From: Microbacterium foliorum
GTDB lineage: Bacteria; Actinomycetota; Actinomycetes; Actinomycetales; Microbacteriaceae
Assembly: GCF_003367705.1 (NCBI RefSeq)
Contig: NZ_CP031425.1
Span: forward strand, 1,302,001-1,366,000
Direction: 5' to 3'
DNA length: 64,000 nucleotides
Shown one piece after another: positions 39,178 through 48,447 of this stretch (positions within the stretch are counted from its first letter, which is position 1; the number at the start of each line of letters is the position of its first letter). Both the position numbers and the translations under genes were made by a program. The notes below the pieces were generated by a model that did no database searches, had not been told where the DNA came from, and saw nothing but the letters and a program-made list of their open reading frames with translations.

Positions 39178-41088
39178 ATGACTGAGAACACGAGAACGAA
39201 CACCGACTTCGTCGCCGTCAATCACACGGTCTTCCCCACCGAGGGAGTGGCCGAGGTCTCGGCCCTCTACGTCGACACAGGCTCCGGCGACGGCTCCCAG
39301 CCCGGCGAGGCGTACGAGATCGTCGGGCGTCGCAGCATCCGGGTCTATGCGCACCGCCGCGTCTCGCTGAGCACCTACTTCAACGCGTTCCCGGCCAGCT
39401 ACTGGCAGCACTCGACGAACGTCCGCTCGGTCCGTCTCGTCGCGACCGTCGAGGGCAAGGGACTGATCTCGGTGTACAAGTCGAGCGCCCGAGGGCGCGC
39501 ATCGGCGCTCGCCTCGAAGTCCTTCTCCGACGAGACCGTCACCTTCGACCTCCCGATCACCTCGTTCATCGACGGCGGCTCCTACTGGTTCGACATCGCG
39601 GCGGGGAACTCCGATGCGACGCTCGTCTCGGCGGAATGGCAGGTCGCGGCTCCCGAGGATTGGACCCCCGGCAAGACGACGGTGGGCATCACCACCTTCA
39701 ACCGCCCGTCGTACTGCCTGAACCAGATCATCGCGGTGGGGCAGAACGAGCACGTGCACGATGTCCTCGATCGCGTGATCGTGGTGGACCAGGGCACCGA
39801 TCTCGTCTCGGATCAGCCGGGTTTCGACGACGCCGCCGCGGCGCTCGGCGACAAGCTGGAGGTCCTGCGACAGCCGAACCTCGGTGGCTCCGGCGGATTC
39901 TCGAGGGCCATGCTCGAGTCGCTCGGCTCCGAGGAGAGCCGGTACGTGCTGCTGCTCGACGACGACGCCATCTCCGAGCCGGAGGCCATCGTGCGGGCCG
40001 TGCGCTTCGCGGACTTCGCGATCACCCCGACCATCGTCGGCGGCGGCATGCTGCACCTCGACGACCGCTCCGTCCTGTACACGCAGGGCGAGGTATGGGA
40101 TCAGCGCAAGTCCTGGATGCGCCCCTCCGGCGCCAGCGAGTACGACCACGACTTCGCGGAGGAGACCCTGCGCGAGACCCCGGGGCTGCACCGTCACCTC
40201 GGTGCAGACTTCAACGGGTGGTGGATGTGCCTCATCCCGACCGCGATCCTGCGCGAGATCGGTCTGTCGCTGCCGGTGTTCCTCAAGTTCGACGACATCG
40301 AGTACTCGCTGCGTGCGCGCGAGCACGGGTACCCGACCGTCTGCCTGCCCGGAGTCGCGGTGTGGCACATGGCCTGGCACGACAAGGACCCCACTCGCAC
40401 GTGGGAGGAGTACTTCATCCACCGCAACCGGGTGATCACCGGTCTCCTCCACTCGCATGTCCGCAACGGCGGGTTCCTTCCGCTGCACTCCTTCCTCGGT
40501 GACATCAAGCTGCTGTTCATGCTGCAGTATTCGGCGGTGCGCCTGCGGCACGAAGCCCTGCGCGACGTCATGCGCGGCCCCGCCGTGCTGCCCGATCTGC
40601 TCCCGGGCAAGCAGGCCGAGATCCGCGAGATGCGCACGGCGTACATCGACTCGAAGGTCGTCGAAGACCTCTCCGCGCTCCCGCCCGTCCGTCGCTCCTC
40701 GTTCGCGATCCTCGGCGGCGTACGCAAGCCGACGAACCCGATCGCGGCGCTCGTGCTCGCCGCAAGGGTCGGAGCGCGTCAGCTGCTGATCAAGCAGTCG
40801 CCAGGCAGCCGCCTCAACCCCGAGCGGATCATCTCGGCACAGGACATCAACTGGTGGCGGTTCGCCGACATCGATTCCGCGCTCGTGACCTCGCCCGACG
40901 GGCTCGGCGTCGCCTGGTACCAGCGTGATCGCTCGACGATGCACCGCTTCCTCCTCCGCAGCATCCGGCTCAACCTCGCTCTGGCGCGGCGCTGGAAGGT
41001 GCTGTCCGAGGAGTTCGCGAAGGGCACCCCGAAGGTCACCTCGCCCGATCAGTGGCGGGCGACGTTCGATAAGGTGCAGAAGGACTGA
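39178..41088 (+). CDS. GlfT2-like galactofuranosyltransferase
   Basis: The 636-residue protein matches the length and domain plan of mycobacterial GlfT2: an N-terminal beta-barrel domain (about 30-155), a GT-A domain with VGITTFNRPSYC, DQPGF and LLLDDDA (D261-D263), FLKFDDIEYSLRAREHG (D372-D373) and HMAWHD (H397), and a C-terminal helical domain. In mycobacteria the corresponding residues bind metal and act as general base, and the enzyme polymerises alternating beta-1,5 and beta-1,6 galactofuranose. It lies 11 bp after glf. The ATG at 39178 gives the expected N-terminus; the in-frame extension to 39145 overlaps glf. Confidence 0.92.
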   Translation: MTENTRTNTDFVAVNHTVFPTEGVAEVSALYVDTGSGDGSQPGEAYEIVGRRSIRVYAHRRVSLSTYFNAFPASYWQHSTNVRSVRLVATVEGKGLISVYKSSARGRASALASKSFSDETVTFDLPITSFIDGGSYWFDIAAGNSDATLVSAEWQVAAPEDWTPGKTTVGITTFNRPSYCLNQIIAVGQNEHVHDVLDRVIVVDQGTDLVSDQPGFDDAAAALGDKLEVLRQPNLGGSGGFSRAMLESLGSEESRYVLLLDDDAISEPEAIVRAVRFADFAITPTIVGGGMLHLDDRSVLYTQGEVWDQRKSWMRPSGASEYDHDFAEETLRETPGLHRHLGADFNGWWMCLIPTAILREIGLSLPVFLKFDDIEYSLRAREHGYPTVCLPGVAVWHMAWHDKDPTRTWEEYFIHRNRVITGLLHSHVRNGGFLPLHSFLGDIKLLFMLQYSAVRLRHEALRDVMRGPAVLPDLLPGKQAEIREMRTAYIDSKVVEDLSALPPVRRSSFAILGGVRKPTNPIAALVLAARVGARQLLIKQSPGSRLNPERIISAQDINWWRFADIDSALVTSPDGLGVAWYQRDRSTMHRFLLRSIRLNLALARRWKVLSEEFAKGTPKVTSPDQWRATFDKVQKD

Positions 41089-41131
41089 ACGCACCTCGCG
41101 CCCTCTCGGGCGGCCTGAGCACAGGAGTCAC

Positions 41132-41923
41132 ATGAGCAAGTCGACCGTCGGGGCGCCCGGCACGCCTCGACGGTACCTGCATTCGCTGTGGCTGCTGTCG
41201 GCGCGCGATCTCAAGGTGCGCTACGCGACGAGTTCGCTCGGCTACCTGTGGTCGGTGCTCGATCCGCTCGTGATGAGCGCGATCTACTGGTTCGTCTTCA
41301 CCCAGATCTTCCACCGCAGCGTCGGTGAGGACCCGTACATCGTGTTCCTCATCGTGGCACTGCTGCCGTGGGTCTGGTTCAACTCGTCGGTCTCGGACTT
41401 CACACGTGCCTTCCGCAAGGATTCGAGGCTCGTCAGATCCACCGCGATCCCGCGGTCGATCTGGGTGAACCGGATCGTGCTCAGCAAGGGCATCGAGTTC
41501 CTCCTGTCTCTTCCGGTCCTCGTGCTGTTCGCGGTGTTCAGCGGTGCGACCGTCAGCTGGTCGCTGCTCTGGTTCCCCGTGGCCATGATCATGCAGGTCG
41601 TCCTGCTCGTCGGTCTGGGGCTGCTCGTGGCGCCGCTGTGCGTGCTCTACGTCGACCTCGAGCGCACGACGGCGCTGATCCTGCGGGCGCTGTTCTACGC
41701 CTCTCCGGTGATCTACAGCTTCCGCGACCTTCCGGCTCCCTTCCACACGATCGGAGCCTTCAACCCGCTCGCCGGCATCTTCACCCTGTATCGGGTCGGG
41801 TTCTTCCCCGAGCTGTGGGAGCCGATGCCCGTGATCGTCAGCGCGGTGATGTGCGTGGCGATCCTCGCACTGGGCATCTGGACCTTCCGCGCCCTCGAGC
41901 GCCCCGTGCTGAAGGAGCTGTGA
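41132..41923 (+). CDS. Polysaccharide ABC exporter permease (Wzm type, galactan locus)
   Basis: The 263-residue protein has SARDLKVRYATSSLGYLWSVLDPLVM, six predicted helices and FNPLAGIFTLYRVGFFPE, the ABC-2 polysaccharide exporter pattern. CAGGAG precedes the ATG at 41132. Placed directly after a GlfT2-like polymerase and before its ATPase, it most likely exports lipid-linked galactan, as the Wzm-Wzt pair next to glfT1 does in mycobacteria. It is the second such permease in the window. Confidence 0.9.
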   Translation: MSKSTVGAPGTPRRYLHSLWLLSARDLKVRYATSSLGYLWSVLDPLVMSAIYWFVFTQIFHRSVGEDPYIVFLIVALLPWVWFNSSVSDFTRAFRKDSRLVRSTAIPRSIWVNRIVLSKGIEFLLSLPVLVLFAVFSGATVSWSLLWFPVAMIMQVVLLVGLGLLVAPLCVLYVDLERTTALILRALFYASPVIYSFRDLPAPFHTIGAFNPLAGIFTLYRVGFFPELWEPMPVIVSAVMCVAILALGIWTFRALERPVLKEL

Positions 41924-42657
41924 TGCCGGTCGCCATCGAAGTGTCGGGACTCGGGGTGCGCTTCCGGCGCAACCGCCGAGGCGGTCGCACGTTCAAGGAT
42001 CTCTTCGCCGGTGCGGCCAGACGTTCGCGCCCGGGAGAGTTCTGGGCACTGCGCGACGTGAGCTTCTCGGTGCAGCATGGGGAGTCGATCGGCGTCGTCG
42101 GTCGCAACGGGCAGGGCAAGTCGACCCTGCTGCGCCTCGTCGCCAAGGTTCTGCTCGCAGACGAGGGGACGGTGGCCGTCAACGGAGGTGTCGCACCGCT
42201 GATCGAGATCACCGGAGGCTTCGTGGGCGATCTGACGGTGCGAGAGAACGTCCGGCTCACCTCCGGCCTGCACGGGATGTCGAAAGACGAGGTGTCGCGT
42301 CGCTACGACGGGATCATCGCCTTCGCTGAACTCGACGGTTTCGAGGACACCCCCTACAAGCACCTCTCGAACGGCATGAAGGTGCGTCTCGCGTTCTCGG
42401 TGGTGTCCCAGCTCGACGAGCCCATCCTGCTCGTCGACGAGGTGCTCGCCGTCGGCGACAAGGCGTTCCGAGACAAGTGCTATCGGCGGATCGACGAACT
42501 CCTCGCCGAAGGTCGCACCCTGTTCTTCGTCAGCCACAACGAGCGCGACCTCCGCCGTTTCTGCAAGCGAGGTCTGTACCTCGACGGGGGCGCACTGGTG
42601 ATGGATGCCTCTATCGCCGAGGTGCTCGACCGGTACAACGCGGACATCGCGACCTGA
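41923..42657 (+). CDS. Polysaccharide ABC exporter ATP-binding protein (Wzt type, galactan locus)
   Basis: The 244-residue ATPase has GVVGRNGQGKSTLLRL (Walker A), GGFVGDLTVRENVRLTSGLHGM, YKHLSNGMKVRLAFSVV (signature) and PILLVDEVLAVGD (Walker B). It lacks a C-terminal carbohydrate-binding domain. The ATG lies in the TGATG overlap with the permease stop, with GAAGGAG as ribosome site, so the two are translationally coupled. It resembles the first exporter ATPase (16536-17270) in plan but is clearly a separate paralogue. Confidence 0.91.
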   Translation: MPVAIEVSGLGVRFRRNRRGGRTFKDLFAGAARRSRPGEFWALRDVSFSVQHGESIGVVGRNGQGKSTLLRLVAKVLLADEGTVAVNGGVAPLIEITGGFVGDLTVRENVRLTSGLHGMSKDEVSRRYDGIIAFAELDGFEDTPYKHLSNGMKVRLAFSVVSQLDEPILLVDEVLAVGDKAFRDKCYRRIDELLAEGRTLFFVSHNERDLRRFCKRGLYLDGGALVMDASIAEVLDRYNADIAT

Positions 42658-42689
42658 GAGCGTCCGGAGCCTCGTGCGGTGATCGTCGG

Positions 42690-42695
42690 TAGGCT
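42690..42695 (+). promoter_or_regulatory. Probable -10 (TAGGCT) before pyruvyltransferase gene
   Basis: TAGGCT in the 100-bp gap after the exporter would give a leader of about 55 nt before the ATG at 42758. Confidence 0.35.
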
Positions 42696-42757
42696 CGGGG
42701 TAACGGCGCGAGTACCCCCGCTTTCGCCGACACGGCCTACCCGAGGCGGTCCCACCC

Positions 42758-43939
42758 ATGGCTCTCTCTGCTGCGCGCGCGGCGACGAATCTGCGTCGCG
42801 CCGCCTCCCGACTCTTCTCCGCGCCGCAGGGCCCGGTCTATCTGGTCTCGGCGGGGGGACAGCCGAACTTCGGCGACGAGTTCATCACTCGCTCCTGGCT
42901 CGACTGGCTCGCCGAGCATCAGCCCGACCGTGAGGTATGGCTCGACACGATCGAGCCGGGGCGCGCCGCTCACCTGTTCCACGACACCCACCCGCGCCTG
43001 CGGACGACGAACACGCTGTGGCACATGGCGCACACGGGCCCGGCGGACCCGGAACCCGCCGGCGAGCGGGCCGGCACGTTGCTGCGCGACCTCGGATCCC
43101 CACGGTACGACCTCGGGCTCAGGGAGCTGCGCCGGATGGAGTCGGTGCATCTGCTCGGTGGCGGATACATGAACGAGATCTGGCCCGAGAACTTCGGCGT
43201 GATCGCGGCGATGACCACGCTGAAGGCGGACTTCGGCATCAGGATCTACGCCACCGGTCAGGGATTCATGCCGGTCAGCGGCGACCTGCGCGAGCGCCTC
43301 GCGGAGCAGTTCGCGCAGTTCGACTACGCGGAGGCGCGTGACGCCGACAGTGCGGACGCCGTCGGAGTGCGTGCCGGGGTCGACGATGCCTTCCTCGCGT
43401 TCGCGAACAGCCGCGAACTCTACGCGGCCGAGGAGGACGTCCCCGACGCGATGGTCCTGGTTCAGGGCGACATGTTCGACGACGAGGACGACTCCGACCT
43501 GCGCGATCTGGTGGAGGCGTTCAGGGCGCAGCACGGAGGCTCGGGAGTCGGCTTCGCTGAGGCGATCCCGCCGGACGACTCGAAGTACGCTGCGGAGCAT
43601 ATCGACGAGGGGGCGCCGTTCTTCCCCTTCGTCCGCATGTGGGACCACGGCTTCCCGGCCAAGGCGGGGCAGGACTGGCTGACCTCCCGCTTCCACTTCC
43701 ACCTCCTCGCGGCGGCGGCCGGAGCGAGGGGCACCGTCGTGAACGCGCGTTCGGGGTACTACGACGTCAAGCACGGGTCGCTGATCGCGCTCGGCACCGG
43801 ATGGACCCTGCGCGACGACGTCGATGCCGGCGAGCTGCGCGCCACGTCGGCGGCCGACTTCCCGGCTCGTGCGCGCCTGCTGGGCGAGGAGAAATCGCAG
43901 CTGGCCGCGCGTCTGTACGCGTCTCCCGAGCGAGACTAG
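42758..43939 (+). CDS. Polysaccharide pyruvyl transferase family protein
   Basis: The 393-residue protein has the pyruvyltransferase pattern: GPVYLVSAGGQPNFGDEFITR near the start, SVHLLGGGYMNEIWPENFGVIAAM, TGQGFMP, EARDADSADAV, and SRFHFHLLAAAAGARGTVVN near the end. Members add pyruvate from phosphoenolpyruvate as a ketal to a sugar, often galactose, or act as polysaccharide-modifying relatives. In this place, after the galactan exporter, pyruvylation of galactan is the natural prediction. ATG start at 42758 without a clear ribosome site. Confidence 0.83.
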   Translation: MALSAARAATNLRRAASRLFSAPQGPVYLVSAGGQPNFGDEFITRSWLDWLAEHQPDREVWLDTIEPGRAAHLFHDTHPRLRTTNTLWHMAHTGPADPEPAGERAGTLLRDLGSPRYDLGLRELRRMESVHLLGGGYMNEIWPENFGVIAAMTTLKADFGIRIYATGQGFMPVSGDLRERLAEQFAQFDYAEARDADSADAVGVRAGVDDAFLAFANSRELYAAEEDVPDAMVLVQGDMFDDEDDSDLRDLVEAFRAQHGGSGVGFAEAIPPDDSKYAAEHIDEGAPFFPFVRMWDHGFPAKAGQDWLTSRFHFHLLAAAAGARGTVVNARSGYYDVKHGSLIALGTGWTLRDDVDAGELRATSAADFPARARLLGEEKSQLAARLYASPERD

Positions 43940-43982
43940 ACGCCCGACCGGGACCGGTCTCCCGACCGCGCGAGCGGGCGCG

Positions 43983-44591
43983 TCAGAGCTCGACGAGCGT
44001 GCGAAGATTCTCAGCGGCCTGGCGGGCCCGCGTGAGCACGTCGGACGCGGGGGTTCCCCCTTCCGCGCTCGAGCGCAGGTCGGTGAGGGACTGCTGGTAT
44101 GCACCCACCCCGTCGTTCCACCCCGCCTCGATCGAGCCGGGAGCGGCGGACTCCGCGAGCCGCTGGGCGTCGTCCTGCAGGGAGTCGATCACCGACACGG
44201 CATCCTGCCCGCTCGTCTCGCCGACGATGTCGAGTCCGGTCAGCGCGTCGTCGAGCCACCCCTGCACCTGGGCGCGGAACGCGGGAAGCGAGGGGTCGGC
44301 CACGGGCGGCGGCGTCGTGACCGGGGTCATGCTCGGATCCGGCGACGCGGTGGGCTCCGGCTCCGAGGTCGGTTCAGGGGTCGCGGAGGCGGTCGCTGAC
44401 GAGGTCGGCGACGGCGAGCCGCTCGCGCCCGGGGTCGGTGCCTCGCCCAGGGGGAGGAGGAAGAACAGCAGGACCCCGACGACGACGAGGGCTGCGACGA
44501 CGAGGCCCACGATGAGCGCGATGCGGCCGCGGTTGCTCGGGGCGGGCTCCATGGGCGCCCAGCGGATGTCCGGCTGCTGTTCGTCGGTCAT
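43983..44591 (-). CDS. Hypothetical membrane-anchored protein with Ser/Thr/Pro linker
   Basis: From the ATG at 44591 the protein is 202 residues: a short cytoplasmic N-terminus, one membrane helix (about 24-46), a Ser/Thr/Pro/Glu-rich linker (about 50-95) and a helical extracellular domain of about 100 residues (QVQGWLDDALTGLDIVGE, RTLVEL at the end). I do not recognise the family. It follows the GlfT1-like gene by 5 bp with GGAGGG as ribosome site, so it is cotranscribed and may support or anchor galactan machinery. The in-frame extension to 44879 is a shadow. Confidence 0.75.
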   Translation of the reverse strand: MTDEQQPDIRWAPMEPAPSNRGRIALIVGLVVAALVVVGVLLFFLLPLGEAPTPGASGSPSPTSSATASATPEPTSEPEPTASPDPSMTPVTTPPPVADPSLPAFRAQVQGWLDDALTGLDIVGETSGQDAVSVIDSLQDDAQRLAESAAPGSIEAGWNDGVGAYQQSLTDLRSSAEGGTPASDVLTRARQAAENLRTLVEL

Positions 44592-44596
44592 GTCGG

Positions 44597-45553
44597 TCAG
44601 CCCTCCAGAGGCGGCATCGGCGTCCAGAAGCGGTCGCGTCCGAGCACGCCGCCCTCTTTGAGTCCGCGGAACAGATTGCTGGTGCCGCGCACGGTGCGCT
44701 CGACGAACAGCAGCCGGATGAGCTCCTTGGCGAAGGTCATCGACGTGCCGAGCCCGAACAGGACCGGGTTGTAGGTGCCGTGCACGCGGTAGTACTGCTT
44801 GATGTAGGCGCGGTTGCGCATGATGTAGAAGCGGTAGGCGTTGCTCGACGCGTTCATGTGGCGGATGCCCATGTCCCACTGCTTGATCTCACGGGTGCGC
44901 CGCAGCACGAACTCGTCGACGATGACGGCCGTGGTCCGGCGCGAGGCGAGCCATCCGTACATCTGGTCGTCCCAGTAGATGAAGAACCTCGGGTCGGGCA
45001 AGCCGATCTGCGTCACGATCGAACGGTGGATGAACATGCCCTCGAAGCATCCGCTGTTCATCTCCTTGTAGCCGGAGGAGTCGAAGCCGGACGGAGCGAA
45101 CGGGATCGGGATGCCCATGCGCTCGGCGATGCGGTACTGCCAGTAGAACTCGCTGCCGTCGTAGTCGTAGCGGCGGCCCTGGATGCTCTTGAAGCGGGGC
45201 GTCCACTTTCCCATCTTGGCGAGGCCGTCGGGGACGACCTCGACGTCGTCGTCCATCATCCAGATCCACTCGGATCCCAGCTCGTACGCGGTGCGCATGC
45301 CCTCGCTGAAGCCGCCGGAGCCGCCCGTGTTCGTCTCGAGGCGCCGGTAGACGAGCTCGGTGCCCAGACGCGGTCGGAAGGAGTCGACGACCTCGGTGGT
45401 GTCGTCGGACGACGCATTGTCGATGATCACGACGTGGCCCGGCTTCGGTTCCATCGAGACGATGCTCTCGAGAAGGCCCGTCAGCAGGTGGGAGCGGTTG
45501 AACGTGACGATGACGATCGTCGCGGACGCCGGGTCGAAGGGGACGTGTGTCAC
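44597..45553 (-). CDS. GlfT1-like family 2 glycosyltransferase
   Basis: The 318-residue protein has ATIVIVTFNRSHLLTGLLESI, VVIIDNASSDDT, ETNTGGSGGFSEGMRTAYELG, WIWMMDDDVEVV and PRFFIYWDDQMYGWLASRR, plus FYIMRNRAYIKQYY in the C-terminal part. The GGSGGF and MDDD motifs match the galactofuranosyltransferase branch (GlfT1 in mycobacteria, which adds the first two Galf residues to the rhamnosyl linker). It stands beside the exporter and GlfT2-like genes, which supports a priming role. The GTG at 45553 is reached from a TAGGCT -10 at 45610-45605. Confidence 0.82.
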   Translation of the reverse strand: MTHVPFDPASATIVIVTFNRSHLLTGLLESIVSMEPKPGHVVIIDNASSDDTTEVVDSFRPRLGTELVYRRLETNTGGSGGFSEGMRTAYELGSEWIWMMDDDVEVVPDGLAKMGKWTPRFKSIQGRRYDYDGSEFYWQYRIAERMGIPIPFAPSGFDSSGYKEMNSGCFEGMFIHRSIVTQIGLPDPRFFIYWDDQMYGWLASRRTTAVIVDEFVLRRTREIKQWDMGIRHMNASSNAYRFYIMRNRAYIKQYYRVHGTYNPVLFGLGTSMTFAKELIRLLFVERTVRGTSNLFRGLKEGGVLGRDRFWTPMPPLEG

Positions 45554-45604
45554 GAGGTGAGATCTCCGGAAGCTCGAGTCCGCGGGACGCCGCGGGCAGA
45601 CAAC

Positions 45605-45610
45605 AGCCTA
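45605..45610 (-). promoter_or_regulatory. Probable -10 (TAGGCT) of GlfT1-like gene
   Basis: TAGGCT on the minus strand lies about 51 nt before the GTG at 45553, giving a leader of roughly 45 nt with GGAG about 13 nt from the start. Confidence 0.4.
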
Positions 45611-45650
45611 CCCGGACGACCTCGGAAACCCCCGCGCGGGCACGTGCGCG

Positions 45651-46949
45651 TCAGCGCTCCGATCGCAACGTCGGGATCGCACCCGTGTGCGCGGCGTCGA
45701 TGTTCTCGCGCCAGGAGCGGGACTGCCCTGCCCGGAGTGCGCACAGGACGAGCATGAACCAGCCCGCGCCGACCAGCGTGAAGCTCTCGAACATCGACTC
45801 CACCGCGAGAGTGACGAGCATGAGCGGGGTCCAGGCGTAGACGACGGATCGACGGATGCTCGCCACGAGCCACGAGCGCACCGTCGCGATACCTCCGAAC
45901 AGCAGGAACAGCACGAGTCCGGCCGTGCCCAGCTGCAGCAGGACATCGAAGTAGGCGTTGAGCGCGCTCTGGTGGCGGTCGTCGAGCAGGAAGTTGATGT
46001 AGGTGAAGGGGAACTCGCCGCGCGCCCACGACCCGAACCAGCCCCAGCCCTCGACGGGCTTGAGCGCCGCGAAGTCGAGGATGGTGTTCCACAGCGTCGC
46101 CCTGATCGAGAAGTCCGAACCGGCGTCGAGCAGCGCGATGATCACATGTCGCAGCGCGAACGCCGCGGCGAGTGCCAGAGCGACGAGCACCCCGAGCACC
46201 CATTGCACGAGGGTGCGCCGTGCGGTGGGCGCATGTCGGACGATGGTGAGAGCGAAGGTGACGACTCCGACCGCAGCCGCCAGCACGAGAACGGTCGGCG
46301 ATGAGGAGAAGAACGCCAGCATCGCGGCCAGGCCGATCGACGGGACGGCGATGCGCGGCGTGAGGGACTGCGAGCGCCACTCGATGACGAAGGTGATGAG
46401 GGCGATCACCGTGACGAAGCCGAGCATGTTGCGGCTGCCGAAGATCCCCTGCACGGGTCCGCCGTCGGCGAGCAGACCTTGGATTCCCAGGAAGCTGAAG
46501 GGTGTGTCGAGCAGGACGCCGGAGAGGATCTCCAGCCCGAGCGAGACCACCAGGAGGAGCCGGAGCGTGTCGCCGAGCGCACGCACCGTCTGCAGGGTGT
46601 CGCGGATGTGTCCGACGGTGATGGCGAGGAAGGCGAAGCCGACCAGCTCCAGCCACCCGAGGATCGTGTCGGATTTGTCGGTGCTCCAGGCGAGGCTGAT
46701 CGCCGCCCAGGCCAGGAAGGCGAGCAGTGATGACGGCGCGATGCGAAGGAGCGAGAGCTCTTCCCGCCGCACCCACAGGATCGCGGCACCCAGCGCGCAC
46801 AGGGCGACGATCACGGTGCCCAGGGTCACCGCCGACGCCGCCCGCTCGATCGTGAAGGAGGCGAAGACGGCGGTCAGGACCGCGATCGTGTACGCACGGG
46901 CGAACTCTGCGGAGCCGAACAGGTCCGGCAGGCGGTGCGTCGAGGTCAC
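45651..46949 (-). CDS. O-antigen ligase family membrane protein (second of pair)
   Basis: The 432-residue protein has about 11-12 helices and the Wzy_C region: GIFGSRNMLGFVTVIAL, SIRATLWNTILDFAALKPVEGWGWFGSW and a large extracellular loop ending in DRHQSALNAYFDVLLQLG. Such proteins join lipid-linked glycans to an acceptor or polymerise repeat units on the outer face. The GTG at 46949 overlaps the stop of the paralogue upstream (GTGA). The extension to 47279 lies inside the other gene. Confidence 0.85.
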   Translation of the reverse strand: MTSTHRLPDLFGSAEFARAYTIAVLTAVFASFTIERAASAVTLGTVIVALCALGAAILWVRREELSLLRIAPSSLLAFLAWAAISLAWSTDKSDTILGWLELVGFAFLAITVGHIRDTLQTVRALGDTLRLLLVVSLGLEILSGVLLDTPFSFLGIQGLLADGGPVQGIFGSRNMLGFVTVIALITFVIEWRSQSLTPRIAVPSIGLAAMLAFFSSSPTVLVLAAAVGVVTFALTIVRHAPTARRTLVQWVLGVLVALALAAAFALRHVIIALLDAGSDFSIRATLWNTILDFAALKPVEGWGWFGSWARGEFPFTYINFLLDDRHQSALNAYFDVLLQLGTAGLVLFLLFGGIATVRSWLVASIRRSVVYAWTPLMLVTLAVESMFESFTLVGAGWFMLVLCALRAGQSRSWRENIDAAHTGAIPTLRSER

Positions 46950-48361
46950 GGCACCCGCCGGCTTCTCTCGCCGCGTTCGATCACGCGCTCGCGCTCGCCG
47001 ATGCCGACCAGGGGGACGACCTTGATCTTGAACGAGAACATGACGAGCAGCATCCAGCCCCACAGCATGATCGGGGTCGATTCGGTCAGTCCCTGCACGA
47101 GCAGCACGGCGGTGAAGAGGCTCGGCAGCAGTGTGAGGGCCGAGTACGGGCGATCGGCACCCAGGTCCCACCGTGGCCGGTCGATCGCGAAGAACCACGA
47201 CCTCCACAGCAGGCTGAGGTAGGCGAACGCCATCAGGATGCCCCCGAGCACTCCGAGCTGCATGAGCACGTCGAGCCACATGTTGTGCGCGTGGAAGACC
47301 GTGATGCCGTGATCCTCGATCCAGCCCTGGAATGCCGGGTCGAAGGGCACCCAGGGGCTGGAGAATCCGTTGCCGAAGAGCGGATGCTGCGCGACCCGCT
47401 CCAGGACCGCGCTCCAGATCCGGTCGGATCGACCCGTGAGGTCGGAGCTGCGACCGAGCAGTGCAAAGAGGGGCTCACGCAGCAGCCACAGTGCCCCGCC
47501 CAGCACGGCCGTGCCGCCGATGAAGAGCACGTACAGCCGCGTGCGTGCGCCCGGGGTGCGGGAGCGGCGCATCAGCAGGGCGACCACCAGCACGAGAGCC
47601 GCGGCCGCCGCGCACGCGTAGGCGGTGGCAGACCCTGCGCGGAGCAGGAAGTAGGCCGCGAGCAGAGACCACAGCGCGAGAGTCGTGCGCCACCGCGTGC
47701 GCGCCGCGAACAGCACCCCGAACGTGAGCAGCGCGAACAGGCAGATGATCGCCATGATGTTCGAGTTGCCGACGATGCCCTGGATACGGCCTCCGTCGAG
47801 GAGGTTCCCGCGCACCCAGTACCAGTGCGGGTCGAGGTCTCCCTCGGGACGTATGAAGAAGTTGGGCAGGATCGGCTCGTGCACCACGAGAGCGACCCAG
47901 AGCTCGATCGCCAGCGAGAGGCCGAGGATCCACTTGAACGTCGAGGCGAGCGCGCGCACGATCTCGTGCCAGGTCAGCACCTGCACGATGAACAGTCCGC
48001 CGACGGTCACCGTCGCGAGCAGCACCCAGGTGATGAGGGTGGCACCGCGCCACTGCGACCATGCGACCGAGAGCAGCGCGAGCGCCGTATAGCCCACGGC
48101 CGCCCAGGGGAGCCGTCGCCAGGGGAAGGCGCTCGGTCGGCGGCGGGCGATCATCGGGATGCCGACGGCGAGGGTGGCGATGAGGAAGGCGATCAGCGTG
48201 ATGAACGCGCCGATCTCTCCGACGAGGTTGTAGATCGCCGAGTGCGCGAAAGCCGCGAGCATCATCATGACCACGTACCCGCGCAGCACCAGATGCCCCG
48301 TCGACTCGCGCTCGGGCGCGCGGGGCGGGGCCGAGACCGGATGCTTCGTGTAATGCGCCAT
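46946..48361 (-). CDS. O-antigen ligase family membrane protein (first of pair)
   Basis: The 471-residue protein has about 12 helices and the Wzy_C/WaaL features GIVGNSNIMAIICLFALL, DRIWSAVLERVAQHPLFGNGFSSPW and a loop with the conserved His segment FHAHNMWLDVLMQLGVLGG. Compared with the downstream paralogue it has a longer basic C-terminus (GERERVIERGERSRRVP). It may act as polymerase or ligase for a surface glycan; two tandem copies suggest a division of labour. TAGCCT (48374-48369) lies 7 nt before the ATG, and the gene is divergent from manA. Confidence 0.85.
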   Translation of the reverse strand: MAHYTKHPVSAPPRAPERESTGHLVLRGYVVMMMLAAFAHSAIYNLVGEIGAFITLIAFLIATLAVGIPMIARRRPSAFPWRRLPWAAVGYTALALLSVAWSQWRGATLITWVLLATVTVGGLFIVQVLTWHEIVRALASTFKWILGLSLAIELWVALVVHEPILPNFFIRPEGDLDPHWYWVRGNLLDGGRIQGIVGNSNIMAIICLFALLTFGVLFAARTRWRTTLALWSLLAAYFLLRAGSATAYACAAAAALVLVVALLMRRSRTPGARTRLYVLFIGGTAVLGGALWLLREPLFALLGRSSDLTGRSDRIWSAVLERVAQHPLFGNGFSSPWVPFDPAFQGWIEDHGITVFHAHNMWLDVLMQLGVLGGILMAFAYLSLLWRSWFFAIDRPRWDLGADRPYSALTLLPSLFTAVLLVQGLTESTPIMLWGWMLLVMFSFKIKVVPLVGIGERERVIERGERSRRVP

Positions 48362-48368
48362 CGCGTTC

Positions 48369-48374
48369 AGGCTA
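48369..48374 (-). promoter_or_regulatory. Probable -10 (TAGCCT), leaderless ligase gene
   Basis: TAGCCT on the minus strand ends 7 nt before the ATG at 48361. Confidence 0.5.
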
Positions 48375-48435
48375 CCGCGCGCGACTCGCGCCGCACCTGT
48401 GGGTGGCGCTGGTGGGCCGTCGGCATCCGTGCCAA

Positions 48436-48441
48436 TACTCT
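48436..48441 (+). promoter_or_regulatory. Probable -10 (TACTCT), leaderless manA
   Basis: TACTCT lies exactly 6 nt before the ATG at 48448, with no ribosome site. Confidence 0.5.
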
Positions 48442-48447
48442 GGTGAC

